From the NCBI GenBank assembly GCA_963790775.1, contig CAWBPR010000009.1, positions 1 to 64,000 on the forward strand: a stretch of DNA of 64,000 bases, in the 5' to 3' direction. Shown piece by piece: positions 54,366-63,977 of the stretch. Under the pieces are notes generated by a model that was given only the letters and a program-made list of their open reading frames with translations, was not told the origin of the DNA and did no database searches. Position numbers and translations under genes: made by a program. This DNA comes from JASJBU01 sp963790775 (GTDB lineage Bacteria; Pseudomonadota; Gammaproteobacteria; Chromatiales; Chromatiaceae). Within the stretch, counting starts at the first letter, position 1, and the number at the start of each line of letters is the position of its first letter.

Positions 54366-55682
54366 ATGAGTGTCGTAGACGAAAAATCGATCTTCATCGC
54401 AATGAAGCAGGATGGGCCCTTTTCAGTGCAGGATGGCCTTTCATTCGATCACCCGTTTTCCCACCAGACCCGGACCTGGGCCAAGGAATTTTGTCATGAT
54501 CGGCTTACCGTCACCCGCTATCGGGCGGTGCGCGCGCAGATCTTCGATCTGCTGCAGATCGAAAGTTTCGATGAAATTCCCACCTTGATCCACGATCCCG
54601 AGATGCGTTTTCAGCGCACCCAGCGCGCCTATGAACTGCTGGGCAATCTGTTCGGCATCAGTGGTGAGCTGTCCGAGGTGCGCAGCCGAATTCACGAATA
54701 TGCGGGCACTGCGGATGCGGTCATCGGTTATCTGAAAAACAAGGTGCTGGCGGCCTACAGTTCACATATCGAGATCAGCAACGAGATAGAGACCACGCAA
54801 AACCCGATCGACCTGCTGCTGATCATCTTCGATGACCGTTACCATAAGAAGATTCGTTTCGAGGCCAAACGCAAACTGGTGCTGATGGGCCTGGCCGGCT
54901 CCATCGACCAGCGCGAGCGGGAGACCGATATCGAGAATAAGTTTTCGTTCTTTTTGAACTTTCTGAATCAGTATGTCTGGAGTTCCGCGCAGAAGATTGG
55001 TGAGCTGGAGATGGCCTATCTGTTCAGTCGCCACGACCCCAAGTACTTCAGCTGCACTCAGGTGGACGTGCTCGATGCGCAGACCGCCAATTCAATCCGT
55101 ACCTTCAGTGGCCGTGAGAAACTAACCCTGATCAAGCGCCGTTCGTTCCATGACCGGGGTCAGGAAATCCCCGTCTATGTCTCCGTCAGAAAGAAGGACT
55201 CCGCCGCCAAGGTGCTCAAGCTGTTGCGCAAGAACGAGAAGAATCCGGCAGTCGCGGTGGATGACGAACTGGGTCTGATGGCGGTGCTCGACAACATCAA
55301 CCACATCAATCGCTTCCTGCGTCATCTGACCCGCGCCGCCGTCAAGGCGAACTCCTTTATGATCCTGGAAGATATCTCGGACACTCTGACGGGGGGAGAG
55401 TATCACTCACCCGCGGTCGGCAGCAGCAGCAACACCCAGATGCTGAAGTTCTTTGCCCGCCTGGGTGGCATGCGGGTGGAATTCATCATTCATACCAACC
55501 AGTCCTATCTCAATTACCGTTACCAGCGGGATATCTCCCACGATGAATATGAGGTGCGCCGGTTGTTCGATTCCGGGGTCACGGACTTTCTGTTTCCACA
55601 GGATATCTATCATCTGAATATGGCCAGGACCCGTCAAAGCCAACTGATAAGTTTCAGGAAAACCATCGAGCAGGGTGAGTGA
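54366..55682 (+). CDS. Unrecognised conserved-looking protein (438 aa)
   Basis: This intact frame encodes a soluble, mostly helical protein. I chose the ATG at 54366, with a G-rich Shine-Dalgarno (GGGGGG) about 9 bp upstream. Notable segments are FDHPFSHQTRTWAKEFCHDR at the N-terminus, ELEMAYLFSRHDPKYFSC, and a C-terminal domain with DELGLMAVLDNINHINRFLR, GMRVEFIIHTNQSYLNYRY and VTDFLFPQDIYHLN. I cannot place it in a family with confidence. There is a faint resemblance to nucleotidyltransferase folds (beta strands with D-E-L-G-L-M). It follows the citrate-synthase remnant and may have been its operon partner. Confidence 0.75.
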   Translation: MSVVDEKSIFIAMKQDGPFSVQDGLSFDHPFSHQTRTWAKEFCHDRLTVTRYRAVRAQIFDLLQIESFDEIPTLIHDPEMRFQRTQRAYELLGNLFGISGELSEVRSRIHEYAGTADAVIGYLKNKVLAAYSSHIEISNEIETTQNPIDLLLIIFDDRYHKKIRFEAKRKLVLMGLAGSIDQRERETDIENKFSFFLNFLNQYVWSSAQKIGELEMAYLFSRHDPKYFSCTQVDVLDAQTANSIRTFSGREKLTLIKRRSFHDRGQEIPVYVSVRKKDSAAKVLKLLRKNEKNPAVAVDDELGLMAVLDNINHINRFLRHLTRAAVKANSFMILEDISDTLTGGEYHSPAVGSSSNTQMLKFFARLGGMRVEFIIHTNQSYLNYRYQRDISHDEYEVRRLFDSGVTDFLFPQDIYHLNMARTRQSQLISFRKTIEQGE

Positions 55683-55858
55683 TCAGGGGAAACCTTTCCA
55701 GGAACTGTTCTGGCCTGAAATTGATATCAGGTGGACTGCTTAGGTAAGGGATGGGGGTTTCCTGCATCCCTTACCTTGCAAGTCATTCAAGAATATTCCG
55801 CAATCAGAAAATCCCGCCTCGGTCTGGCCTGAGCCACAATCCAGCGGCATGGAACCTG

Positions 55859-56467
55859 TCAGTTGCCGGATACCGCCTTCTGAATGAGGGGGATCAGGGG
55901 TTCAGGCAATTTGATGTTGCCGGCAAGGGCAAATTGCTGGGCCCGCTCGGACATCTTCTTCCAGGTCTTGCGGATGATGTCGATCCATTTCGCTTCATCG
56001 TATTCGGGATGCTTACCGGCGAACTCCAGCATGTAGTGTTCGATGAACACCAGATCGGCGACATCTTCCAGCAACTGGGTGTCCGGGTTGACCTTGAGCG
56101 CACGTTTACCGACGGCCTGTTTCACCCGCTCGATCGTGGCTTCATCGTAGCCTGCCTGCGACAACAGCGCGCCGGTGGTTTCCGCATGAAATTTATATAA
56201 CCCGGTACGCCACTGCAGATAACCTTGACGGCCCTCCGCGTAGTCAGTGCGAGCGGATTTCCAGCGCTGGATATGCTGTGCATGGATCGCCAGCTTCATT
56301 GCATCGTCGGCATCCGGTGTGTAACGCTGCAGCATGTCTGACATGCGATGCGAGTAGAGGAGTTCCTTTGGCCAGGCCTTGCCATCAACGGTTTCCTGGT
56401 TTGGATCTTCGCCATTCGCGGCGTCGATGAGTGAAATGGCCTTGTCGAATAATTGCTGCTGCGACAT
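55859..56467 (-). CDS. DUF4202 family protein
   Basis: This 202-residue helical protein with the DUF4202 pattern has an N-terminal LFDKAISLIDAANGEDPNQE, then LYSHRMSDMLQRY, LAIHAQHIQRWKSARTDY (His-rich), YHxxTGALL-like HAETTGALLSQAGYD, and LVFIEHYMLEFAGKHPEYDE. The conserved His/Glu residues suggest a metal site, but no activity is established. An ATG with TCTCCGGAG-like spacing precedes it. It faces the unknown 438-residue gene. Intact. Confidence 0.88.
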   Translation of the reverse strand: MSQQQLFDKAISLIDAANGEDPNQETVDGKAWPKELLYSHRMSDMLQRYTPDADDAMKLAIHAQHIQRWKSARTDYAEGRQGYLQWRTGLYKFHAETTGALLSQAGYDEATIERVKQAVGKRALKVNPDTQLLEDVADLVFIEHYMLEFAGKHPEYDEAKWIDIIRKTWKKMSERAQQFALAGNIKLPEPLIPLIQKAVSGN

Positions 56468-57106
56468 TTAATTTCTCCGGTTTGAAAACCGGCCTATTCT
56501 ACATCCACTCTCTCAAGAGTGCTAAGGGTAGTGAGCCTGTTCGGTCTATAAAAGCTGAATTTATAGTTGTCAGGAAAGCCGTGAAAAGCAGCCATCCCCG
56601 GACCAATCATGGGATCTGAATTTTTCAATCAATACCAGTCATTCCACCCAGGCTCCGGTTCCAGGACCTCCCGACACATAAAGCCTCGAACATAGAGTGC
56701 CTGTGACTGGGTGCTGGCTGAAATCTTACGCTGGTTAGTCTAATGCTTGAGAAATCGCTCATGATCGGTTTTAACTCAACTCCAAGGGGCGGCGATTATC
56801 CTGAAAACAGGATGTCGCACCGAATCAAAAAACATAGCCATTTGCCATACATGGACTGAACTGACGGTGTCGACAGGCCAGACGGACCTGGTCGAGAAAA
56901 CGAGGTTTATGATTGAATGGGTCAGAATGAACCCATAAGGTTGCCTCCTTGAGAAAAAAGGTCAAGGTAAATTCCAGACTCGGAAATCAGTAAGACAGAT
57001 TTAGTAGCGATAAGTGGTATGATTATGATAAATCAGGAAAAAGAAATACTTTAAATCAGATGAGGGTTAATTTGATAACCGGACCGGAGGATCCGTTAAA
57101 TCGCTG
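56468..57106. other. Long gap with no recognisable gene
   Basis: About 640 bp. The short frames here have no family. Its right end contains GTTAG at 57106-57110 (sequence CGCTGTTAGTTGC), which may be the recombination edge of the cassette that follows. Confidence 0.45.
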
Positions 57107-57141
57107 TTAGTTGCCTTAATCTGACAAGAATCGGAGTACAA

Positions 57142-57555
57142 ATGGAAATCTCTATCGAAACTATTATAGATGCCCCCCCAGGAACAGTCTGGGACACTTG
57201 GGTAACTCCCAATGACATTACTAATTGGAATTTCGCCAGTGATGATTGGTGTTGTCCCAGAGCAGAAATAGATCTAAAGGTTGGTGGTAAGTTTAATTAT
57301 CGAATGGAAGCTAAAGATGGCTCAATGGGGTTCGATTTTGATGGTATATTTACTTCTATTCATCCTCACAGGTCTATCAATTACAAAATAGCAGATGGTC
57401 GAGAAGTGAAGGTTGAATTTATCGAAACCAAAAATGGCGTTAGAGTTGTCGAAACTTTTGAAGCGGAAGATGAGAATTCAGCTGAGCAGCAGAGGCAAGG
57501 TTGGCTTTGCATTCTTAACAATTTCAAAAAGCACGTTGAAAGTAAAAGCAACTAA
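57142..57555 (+). CDS. AHSA1/SRPBCC family protein in a cassette-like unit
   Basis: This 137-residue START-like protein has the AHSA1 pattern: ISIETIIDAPPGTVWDTWVT, ITNWNFASDDWCCPRAEIDL, GGKFNYRMEAKDGSMGF, and QRQGWLCILNNFKKHVE at the end. It is more AT-rich than its neighbours and small. Its stop codon is embedded in the CTAAC of an attC-like site. AHSA1-like proteins are common passengers of integron cassettes. Function unknown. Confidence 0.85.
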   Translation: MEISIETIIDAPPGTVWDTWVTPNDITNWNFASDDWCCPRAEIDLKVGGKFNYRMEAKDGSMGFDFDGIFTSIHPHRSINYKIADGREVKVEFIETKNGVRVVETFEAEDENSAEQQRQGWLCILNNFKKHVESKSN

Positions 57556-57621
57556 CACAAGGCGCTCGTTCGGATGCAAACTACGCTGCGCTTCGTTTGC
57601 ACAGCACAGCTTTAACGTTAG
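57552..57621. other. Integron attC-like site
   Basis: CTAAC at 57552-57556 (containing the gene's stop) and GTTAG at 57617-57621 (context CGTTAGAAGC) are exact complements. Between them lies an imperfect hairpin with arms ATGCAAAC/GTTTGCA. Size 70 bp. This matches the layout of attC sites next to cassette genes. With GTTAG at 57106-57110 it frames a unit of about 510 bp. No integrase gene is in the window. Confidence 0.55.
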
Positions 57622-57690
57622 AAGCAAACAAATGAGATTTGGCGCATTAGGTCCAAGAGCATCAAAACTGTATGCCAGGAACACCATAAT

Positions 57691-58524
57691 ATGATGCGTC
57701 ACTGTCGCCAGTGCCGGGCCGATGCGGTTGGCATGCTGGGCGAGGATCGCGGCGACGAGTTCACCATGGACAAAGTCGAGCAGATGGAGATCGACTATCA
57801 GGAAGCGATGCAGAAACGCACCGCATACCAGGCCAGCATCGAGGCGACCCGCAAGGCGCAAAAGGCACAGAGCAACGAGACCTTCATTTCGATCTCATCG
57901 ATCAAGACCCTGAAAAACCCCCCCCATCCGGTGTTGATGGCGGTCGCCACCAGCGGTGGCGGGGTTATCAATCAGCATTTCGGACACGCCAAGGAGTTTC
58001 TGATCTAAGCAGCCTCGATGACCAATGTGTGTTTCATCAGTCATCGCAAGGTCGATCTCTATTGCAGCGGTGGCGACAACTGCGGCGATGCGGAAACCAC
58101 CCTGCAGAAGATCATCCGCACCTTGGAGGGTTGCGCGGCGGTGCTCTGCACCAAGATCGGCTACGAACCCTGGGAGATGCTCGAAGAGGCGGGGATCCAT
58201 GGGCCTGTCGATCTGAATACATATCTGCGCCTGGTCGCTCCTTATGAGACACAACTGCGGCAGTTCGCGGGACGTGAAGGAGAATACGGTGCTCGCTTTG
58301 CCCTGCTGTTTCTTCAAGTGGTGCGATTACAGGTTAAGCCTGGAGGATTGAACCAGTTGATTCCCAAGCCGTTTATCACGGTTGCTCAACGTTATCTCGC
58401 CAGGGAGCATGAAGTGGTGACGCACTTCAGCTATGAGGAGAATCGCCATTTCTTTCTTAGTGACCTGCATGATTGGCTGCAGATCCAGGAGCGAGGAGAG
58501 AGGATGCGGCAGATGGGAAAATAG
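57691..58524 (+). pseudogene. nifB: NifB C-terminal fragment fused to unrelated sequence
   Basis: The frame starts MMRHCRQCRADAVGMLGEDR, which lies internal to NifB, then LMAVATSGGGVINQHFGHAK with EFLI and an in-frame TAA at 58006-58008. It continues in the same frame as NVCFISHRKVDLYCSGGDNC and CAAVLCTKIGYEPWEMLEEA, the NifX-like C-terminal domain. After about 58215 the sequence no longer matches NifB and reads RLVAPYETQLRQFAGREGEY and FFLSDLHDWLQIQERGERM to a stop at 58524. So the 5' radical-SAM part is lost, there is a nonsense codon, and the 3' end is a chimera. NifB makes the nitrogenase cofactor core, so this copy is dead. Confidence 0.8.
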
Positions 58525-58680
58525 TCGTTGCATGACGAAGTGCAGAGTGTCTCAAATGACTGCTATTTACAGGGTAGGCATCAATCACCCATAGCACGGG
58601 CATTTTATCTTTTTAGATGATCTTCAATGCATGGTTAGTTAGCGGAACATGTGAAATGTACTTGGAATCTATAGATACCT

Positions 58681-59337
58681 CTAAGTTCTGCTTTCGCTTT
58701 TTACCATGAGAAGCGTAAAGTCGTCTTGCAGATGATGACCCGTGGGCCGCTTCAAACAGCGCAGCAGCTTCGCGACGATATACTCGCCGGATTGTTCGTG
58801 CTTGACCCGGAGCAGCGGTTGCCAGCCGCTGTATTTCCATACGCCGTCCGACACAGCGAGGAGCACCCAGGGTTGGAGCAAAGCCGCCTGGAAGACCCCG
58901 AACCGCGCCGCGCCCGAACCGATGGGTGGGTTCTTCGGTTGTTCGGCGGTAAGGATCTCGCTATCGCCTTGACCGTTGCTGAGTATCGCTGCGCTGTCCC
59001 CGCATGACCCGCCGTATACGCGCTCGGAGGTAACGCAGAACCCGACGAGTGTCGTGAAGCCGGCGTACGGATCCCGTGCCACCGCCTGATCGGCCCTGCG
59101 CAGGATATCGATCCAGGCATCCGGGGAACAGAGTTCGAGTGTAGAATGACGCGCAGCGGTTTCGATACACACGCGACATGCGAGATCGGCTGCCTCGGCC
59201 GCACCCGTGCGACCTCCTTGTCCGTCGGCGAGCGCACAGAGGGTGATACTCGCATTCAGAGGATGGGGTCGAAAATCAAATGCGTCCTGGTTCTCAGTTT
59301 GCTCCGCAGCGCAGGTATAGTTGTAGACGTAGGTCAT
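58681..59337 (-). CDS. PP2C-type serine/threonine phosphatase
   Basis: This 218-residue protein has the PP2C metal motifs: NQDAF near the N-terminus, LCALADGQGGRTGAAEAADL (Asp-Gly-x-Gly-Gly), GSCGDSAAIL, LLAVSDGVWKY and QDDFTLLMVK. It is short but covers the PP2C core and has no membrane or sensor domain. The stop lies 147 bp past the chimeric NifB stop, on the other strand. It is followed upstream by the ParB-USP gene, in the same direction, with a gap of about 50 bp. Probably signalling or stress-related. Confidence 0.88.
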   Translation of the reverse strand: MTYVYNYTCAAEQTENQDAFDFRPHPLNASITLCALADGQGGRTGAAEAADLACRVCIETAARHSTLELCSPDAWIDILRRADQAVARDPYAGFTTLVGFCVTSERVYGGSCGDSAAILSNGQGDSEILTAEQPKNPPIGSGAARFGVFQAALLQPWVLLAVSDGVWKYSGWQPLLRVKHEQSGEYIVAKLLRCLKRPTGHHLQDDFTLLMVKSESRT

Positions 59338-59388
59338 GTAATTGCGAGATCTCGTTAAATTGAAGCAATGCCTGTCTCACAGCACAGC

Positions 59389-61119
59389 TTAAGTCAATAC
59401 AAACACCGGTCGTTTGCTCTTGCGCAGCACTTCATCCACCGCGCTGCCGAGTACCGCCTCCACCATGGGGCTCAATCCATAGCCGCCCATCAGGATGATG
59501 TCGCTCGCGTGCCTGTCCGCTTCGCGCAAGATCGTTTGCGCGACGGAACCTTTCCCGAATACCGCCATCTCCGCCTTGATGCCGTGCTGCTCGAGGTAGG
59601 AGCGGGCCGGTGCTTGAATCTTTGATGCTTTCGAGATGCTGTCGCTTATCGTGACTAAGCTAAGGCCAAGCGACCACCGACTTGCCAGGTAACTCGCGAC
59701 ATACAATGCTTCCTCGGATTTTGAGCTGCCGTCATAGGCAAGCAGGGCGCGTTGCGCTACGGTGGTCGCCCCTGGTACGACCAACACCGGCCGGGGACAG
59801 CTGCGCATCAAAGTGCGAAACTCCGATCCGAGTCTGGTTCGCAGGCCTCCCGTCGCAAGTGGCACGAGGCCCGTGACTACCAGGTCGGACCAGCGGGCGC
59901 GTTTACATATTGTCTCCGCGGTCTTGCCGACGTCGATGGCGATTTGTCCCATAATGCCCGCGTCGCGGCAGCGTTGCTCAAACTGTGCTTCTATGACCTC
60001 CAGCTTTTTGTTCGAGCGATTGGCGTTGGTCGGAATGACGTGCAGTCCGAGGACGCAGGCGTTCTCGCGACGTGCCACATCGAGCGCCTGATCCAACGCG
60101 TTCCATCCGGATGCTTTCCCGTCCACGGCCACCAATAGATCGTCCAAAACACGGCCTTCACGATCCGACGATATTGGTGGGTGCTTTTCCGCCAGAGGCG
60201 CTAATCGTGTTTCACTCTCAACCCGCGTCAACACATTCAATAGTCGTTGCTGGGCTGGACGCATGGTTTCCTGCTTAGGTCTCAGATCGCGAGCCGTGTG
60301 GTCGGTGCTGATCTGCCAGCCCAAGGTTCGTTCGAGCTCAGCGCGGTGTTGTGAGATCCACAGGTAAAGATCCGTCTCAGTACGTTCCGGAAAGTCTCGC
60401 AACAAACCACGTTCGCGTATGATCTTTACCACCGGCATATAGACGTTGTCATACCAACTGGTGAACGCTGTCTCGTAAGGTATCTCACAGGCGCAATCCA
60501 GACCCAGGTAGTAGCGATGCACATCGATATGCTCCAGCAGGATAGGATAACGGCCGGAGACGGTCAGCCGTAGCTCGGCCTCGGGTCGCAGCTCGTACTG
60601 CTTGGTGCGTTCGAGGAAATCGATGAACTCGGCCTGCAGGATGAGATCGTCAGGCCGTGCGTCAGGGGACAGAGAACCGCGTGTCGTAACCTCGGTTACG
60701 TAGGCTTCCAGGTGGGTGAGGCCCATCTCGCGCGCGACCGACACACGGTGATTGCCGTCCAGCACGAAGTAAAACGCGCCGATGCGATACACTTCGATTG
60801 GCGGCACCCCGGACGAGCCGATCATGGCCAGTTTTACCCGTATCCAACGGTCTGAGGCGACGTTTTCTCCAGGTAAAAAGTCACGCGTGAATTCTTTGTA
60901 GCGTCCGGCGCTGCCGACGATCGCTTTCAGCGGGACATCTTCCAATTTGTGGGTGGAGGTTTCACGCCCTCTTAGCTTCTGACGCACTTCCTCGTATGAC
61001 AGAAGCTCGCTGGATTTGCCAGACAAATGGGAGACGATCGATTCCAAAGCGGCGCGGCGTCGTGCCCGCCTGAAATCGTCCGCAACCATTGCGCGATTTG
61101 GGAAATATCCGGAAACCAT
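59389..61119 (-). CDS. ParB-like nuclease domain fused to two UspA domains
   Basis: This is a protein of about 576 residues. The N-terminal third has a ParB/sulfiredoxin-like motif (GAFYFVLDGNHRVSVAREMG, with DNA- or nucleotide-binding residues). A middle region follows, with YDNVYMPVVKIIRERGLLRD and ETDLYLWISQHRAELERTLG. Two universal-stress modules come last (VLDDLLVAVDGKASGWNALD; then RALLAYDGSSKSEEALYVAS with G-x2-G-x9-G-type LMGGYGLSPMVEAVLGSAVD). The fusion suggests a stress sensor with a nucleotide-binding output. A longer frame from 61167 exists; I prefer ATG 61119 because MVSGYFPNRAM is a typical start. The frame is intact. Confidence 0.85.
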   Translation of the reverse strand: MVSGYFPNRAMVADDFRRARRRAALESIVSHLSGKSSELLSYEEVRQKLRGRETSTHKLEDVPLKAIVGSAGRYKEFTRDFLPGENVASDRWIRVKLAMIGSSGVPPIEVYRIGAFYFVLDGNHRVSVAREMGLTHLEAYVTEVTTRGSLSPDARPDDLILQAEFIDFLERTKQYELRPEAELRLTVSGRYPILLEHIDVHRYYLGLDCACEIPYETAFTSWYDNVYMPVVKIIRERGLLRDFPERTETDLYLWISQHRAELERTLGWQISTDHTARDLRPKQETMRPAQQRLLNVLTRVESETRLAPLAEKHPPISSDREGRVLDDLLVAVDGKASGWNALDQALDVARRENACVLGLHVIPTNANRSNKKLEVIEAQFEQRCRDAGIMGQIAIDVGKTAETICKRARWSDLVVTGLVPLATGGLRTRLGSEFRTLMRSCPRPVLVVPGATTVAQRALLAYDGSSKSEEALYVASYLASRWSLGLSLVTISDSISKASKIQAPARSYLEQHGIKAEMAVFGKGSVAQTILREADRHASDIILMGGYGLSPMVEAVLGSAVDEVLRKSKRPVFVLT

Positions 61120-61219
61120 CGCTGTCTCAAACCTCGATATTAGTTTGCTATTACAGATGGCAGGCAATTGCAGTAGTGCAGACTACAAATCAATAGAGTC
61201 AGTATTGAATGTTATGTTC

Positions 61220-61507
61220 TCAAACTTTTATAACCGTCCGTACTAACATTGTTTGCGGTGGCGGATCAGTGCTGCTGCAAACTTGACGAAAGAAATCCGC
61301 CACCTCGCAATCAGTTTTGAAGTCTCTGCATTTCCGGCAGCACAGAATCGCTGCTGTGCCGACGAACGGACAGGTCGTTTCCTTACGCCAGGTCAGCCCA
61401 ATGGTGATCCCTTTAATGCGGGTTGAATTTCGTTGATCATCGTTCGTCGCCCCGATCTGCCAGCCGTCGTCCAGAGAAGCGGTAGGATTTATCCGTCCCA
61501 CACGCAT
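61220..61507 (-). CDS. Small cysteine-rich hypothetical protein
   Basis: This 95-residue frame starts 10 bp after the glgC stop on the same strand. It has a Cys-rich segment (CCRKCRDFKTDC). It has no family and no good Shine-Dalgarno of its own, so it may be translated by coupling to glgC or be no gene at all. I give it low confidence. Confidence 0.3.
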   Translation of the reverse strand: MRVGRINPTASLDDGWQIGATNDDQRNSTRIKGITIGLTWRKETTCPFVGTAAILCCRKCRDFKTDCEVADFFRQVCSSTDPPPQTMLVRTVIKV

Positions 61508-61517
61508 CGACTTGTTC

Positions 61518-62795
61518 TCAGCGCGTTAAGTGAATCGACTGACCGAGCATATCCGGCGTGACCAACACCACGCCCTGGTCGGTCACCCTGAATCCTCGTG
61601 CCCGATCGGCAGCGTGGTCCTCACCGATCACGGTGCCTTCGGGAATCCGACATCCACGATCGAGGATTGCCTTAGTGATGCGGCAGTTGCGTCCAATATC
61701 GACCTTGGGCAAGACCACCGAGTCGCGTACGTCAGCGCGTGAATGCACCCGCACGTTCGAAAAAAGCAGCGTGCGCTCGAGATAGGCTCCGGAAATCAAA
61801 CAGCCACCCGATACCATTGTGTCGACACCCATGCCACGGCGATCATCGTCATTGAACACAAACTTGGCTGGGGGCAGTTGCTCCTGATATGTAAGAACCG
61901 GCCATACCTCATCGTACAGGTTGAGCTCAGGGGTGACGTCTATCAGCTCCATGTTCGCGGTCCAGAACGCATCGAGATTTCCGACGTCGCGCCAATAGGC
62001 CCGTGCGCCTGTTTTGGGATCGCGGAATGGATAGGCCATCACTTTGCAACGGTCAATCAACGAAGGGATGATATTGCGGCCAAAGTCATGTGCCGAGTCA
62101 GGATTGTCTGCGTCGGCGATCAGTACCTCGTAGAGAAACTCGGTGTTAAAAACATAATTGCCCATCGATGCGAGGCACAAATCGGGCTGGCCCGGAATCG
62201 GCTCGGGCTCGGCCGGTTTCTCCTGAAAGCCAATCACACGCTGATCCTCGTCAATGGCCATGACACCATAGTCGTTCGCAGCCTCTTCGAGCGGGACCTC
62301 GAGACAGGATACTGTCATTTCAGCGCCACTCTCCGCGTGGAACGCGAGCATCGGACCGTAGTCCATCTTGTAGATGTGATCACCCGACAGGACCAGCACA
62401 TACTTCGGCTGGAGCGTACGGATGATATCGAGATTCTGGTAGATGGCGTCGGCAGTACCTTGATACCACTCACTGTCGACCCGCTGCGATGCCGGCAGAA
62501 TTTCGAGGAAATCCCCCATTGCGGGGTTCAGGTGGCTCCACCCTCGAACCAGGTGCCGAACCAACGAGTGAGCCTTGTACTGGGTCAACACGCCCATGCG
62601 GCGTATGCCTGAGTTGATACAATTTGAAAGGGGAAAATCGATGATCCGAAATTTTCCACCGAAATAGACGGCGGGCTTCGCACGCCAAGAGGTCAGTTCA
62701 TGCAACCGTGACCCCTGACCGCCAGCGAGCACGAGTGCGAGCGTGTCTCTAGTCAGTCGACTGACATAGCGTTCTTGTTGAATTGTATCGTTCAT
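61518..62795 (-). CDS. glgC: Glucose-1-phosphate adenylyltransferase
   Basis: This 425-residue enzyme makes ADP-glucose for glycogen. N-terminal LALVLAGGQGSRLHELTSWR is the nucleotide-binding loop. KPAVYFGGKFRIIDFPLSNC (allosteric and substrate residues), VLVLSGDHIYKMDYGPMLAF, GFQEKPAEP and the C-terminal beta-helix (VSGGCLISGAYLERTLLFSN) follow. Length and order are those of bacterial GlgC. It lies between the ParB-USP gene and a PfkB-type sugar kinase, suggesting a carbohydrate-storage and stress group. Intact. Confidence 0.96.
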   Translation of the reverse strand: MNDTIQQERYVSRLTRDTLALVLAGGQGSRLHELTSWRAKPAVYFGGKFRIIDFPLSNCINSGIRRMGVLTQYKAHSLVRHLVRGWSHLNPAMGDFLEILPASQRVDSEWYQGTADAIYQNLDIIRTLQPKYVLVLSGDHIYKMDYGPMLAFHAESGAEMTVSCLEVPLEEAANDYGVMAIDEDQRVIGFQEKPAEPEPIPGQPDLCLASMGNYVFNTEFLYEVLIADADNPDSAHDFGRNIIPSLIDRCKVMAYPFRDPKTGARAYWRDVGNLDAFWTANMELIDVTPELNLYDEVWPVLTYQEQLPPAKFVFNDDDRRGMGVDTMVSGGCLISGAYLERTLLFSNVRVHSRADVRDSVVLPKVDIGRNCRITKAILDRGCRIPEGTVIGEDHAADRARGFRVTDQGVVLVTPDMLGQSIHLTR

Positions 62796-63046
62796 GTTGG
62801 AAATACCGAATATCGCCGATAGCGTGAATAGGTTGTTGCATTGTACGCAACTGGTTAAGGGATATATGCAAATTTAGCGCTAGAGGCGCTGATTAGTGAA
62901 AAAAGTCTCAGTGGCTTACAACCCCTCTATCTGAGTCCGCAAATCGATGAAGTTACCCGGGTCATTCTTTTTCATTACTATCCACTCGTCTTTGTATTGC
63001 TTATCAGGATAAAACCAATCATTACTTTATAATTGTTTCCTGAAAG

Positions 63047-63977
63047 CTAGCTGTCCACAAGGTCTCGCTTCCAGGGCGGATTTGCGCCTGCTTGACTGAC
63101 TGTGTAGGCGGCGACTTTGGATCCACTCTCAATCGCCAATCGTAATTTGTCTTTATCGATCACTTTGAGAAGTTTTTTCGACAATACACCGGATGCGCGT
63201 AGGCTTGAGAGGAACCCGGCATTGAAAGTATCGCCAGCCCCAACCGTGTCGACGACTTTAACCGGCGTCACGGGAACAAAGATGTCAGCAGATTGCGTGA
63301 TACAGCGAGTACCTTCCGCGCCCATGGTCAGCGTCACTATCGAAGCACCGCCTTCAAGCCAATTGTGTGCGACCTGCTCGAACCCAGCCGTCCGGCTCCA
63401 GCCACTCCAGATCCTCTTCGGATACCTTGATGATGTCACTCATGGCAATCACATGGCGCAGCCGTTCTCGATAGGCCGACTCATCGGTTACGAAACCCGG
63501 CCGGATATTCGGATCAAGGGAGATTACCGCAGTCGCGTGCACGCGTCGCATCAACGCTTCGAAGGCAGAACCGCAAGGTTCTTGAATCAGGCTGATGGCA
63601 CCGAAGTGAAAGGCATGGACGTTTTCCGGCAAGGCCGGAAGTGCATCGACAGAAAGCATCCGACCCGCCGTGTTTTCATCCATGAAGCTGTATTTGGCGA
63701 TCCCGTCCGTAAGTTTGACGAAGGCCAGAGTGGTGGGATTGGTACTGCGCACGCAATAGTCCGTGCTGACGCCCGACTCTTCGAGATGAGCGATCAGTTG
63801 CTCACCGAACATGTCGGTAGAGATCCCAGAGATAAATCCGGTCTCCTCCCCCAGGCGGCCCAGCGCAATCGCCGTGTTGTACAACGCCCCACCGGGGACC
63901 GGCAGGTACGCCTCGCTGCCGTCCGCAAGCAAGCGCGGCAGCATGTCCATCAGGGACTCGCCACATACGAGAAACAT
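63047..63977 (-). pseudogene. PfkB-family sugar kinase (fructokinase-like), frameshifted
   Basis: The 5' frame starts MFLVCGESLMDMLPRLLADG and continues VPGGALYNTAIALGRLGEET, TTLAFVKLTDG, HFGAISLIQEPCG and SDIIKVSEEDLEWLEPD. Then the frame slips. The rest reads GFEQVAHNWLEGGASIVTLT, with the catalytic GAGDTFNAGFLSSL, to the stop at 63047. Deleting one base (G in the ACGGCT of the coding strand, near 63387) restores a 309-residue kinase with EPDAGFEQV. As written the protein lacks its catalytic Asp. The stop of glgC's neighbour gap (62796-63046) holds no gene. Probably fructose or another hexose. Confidence 0.87.
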
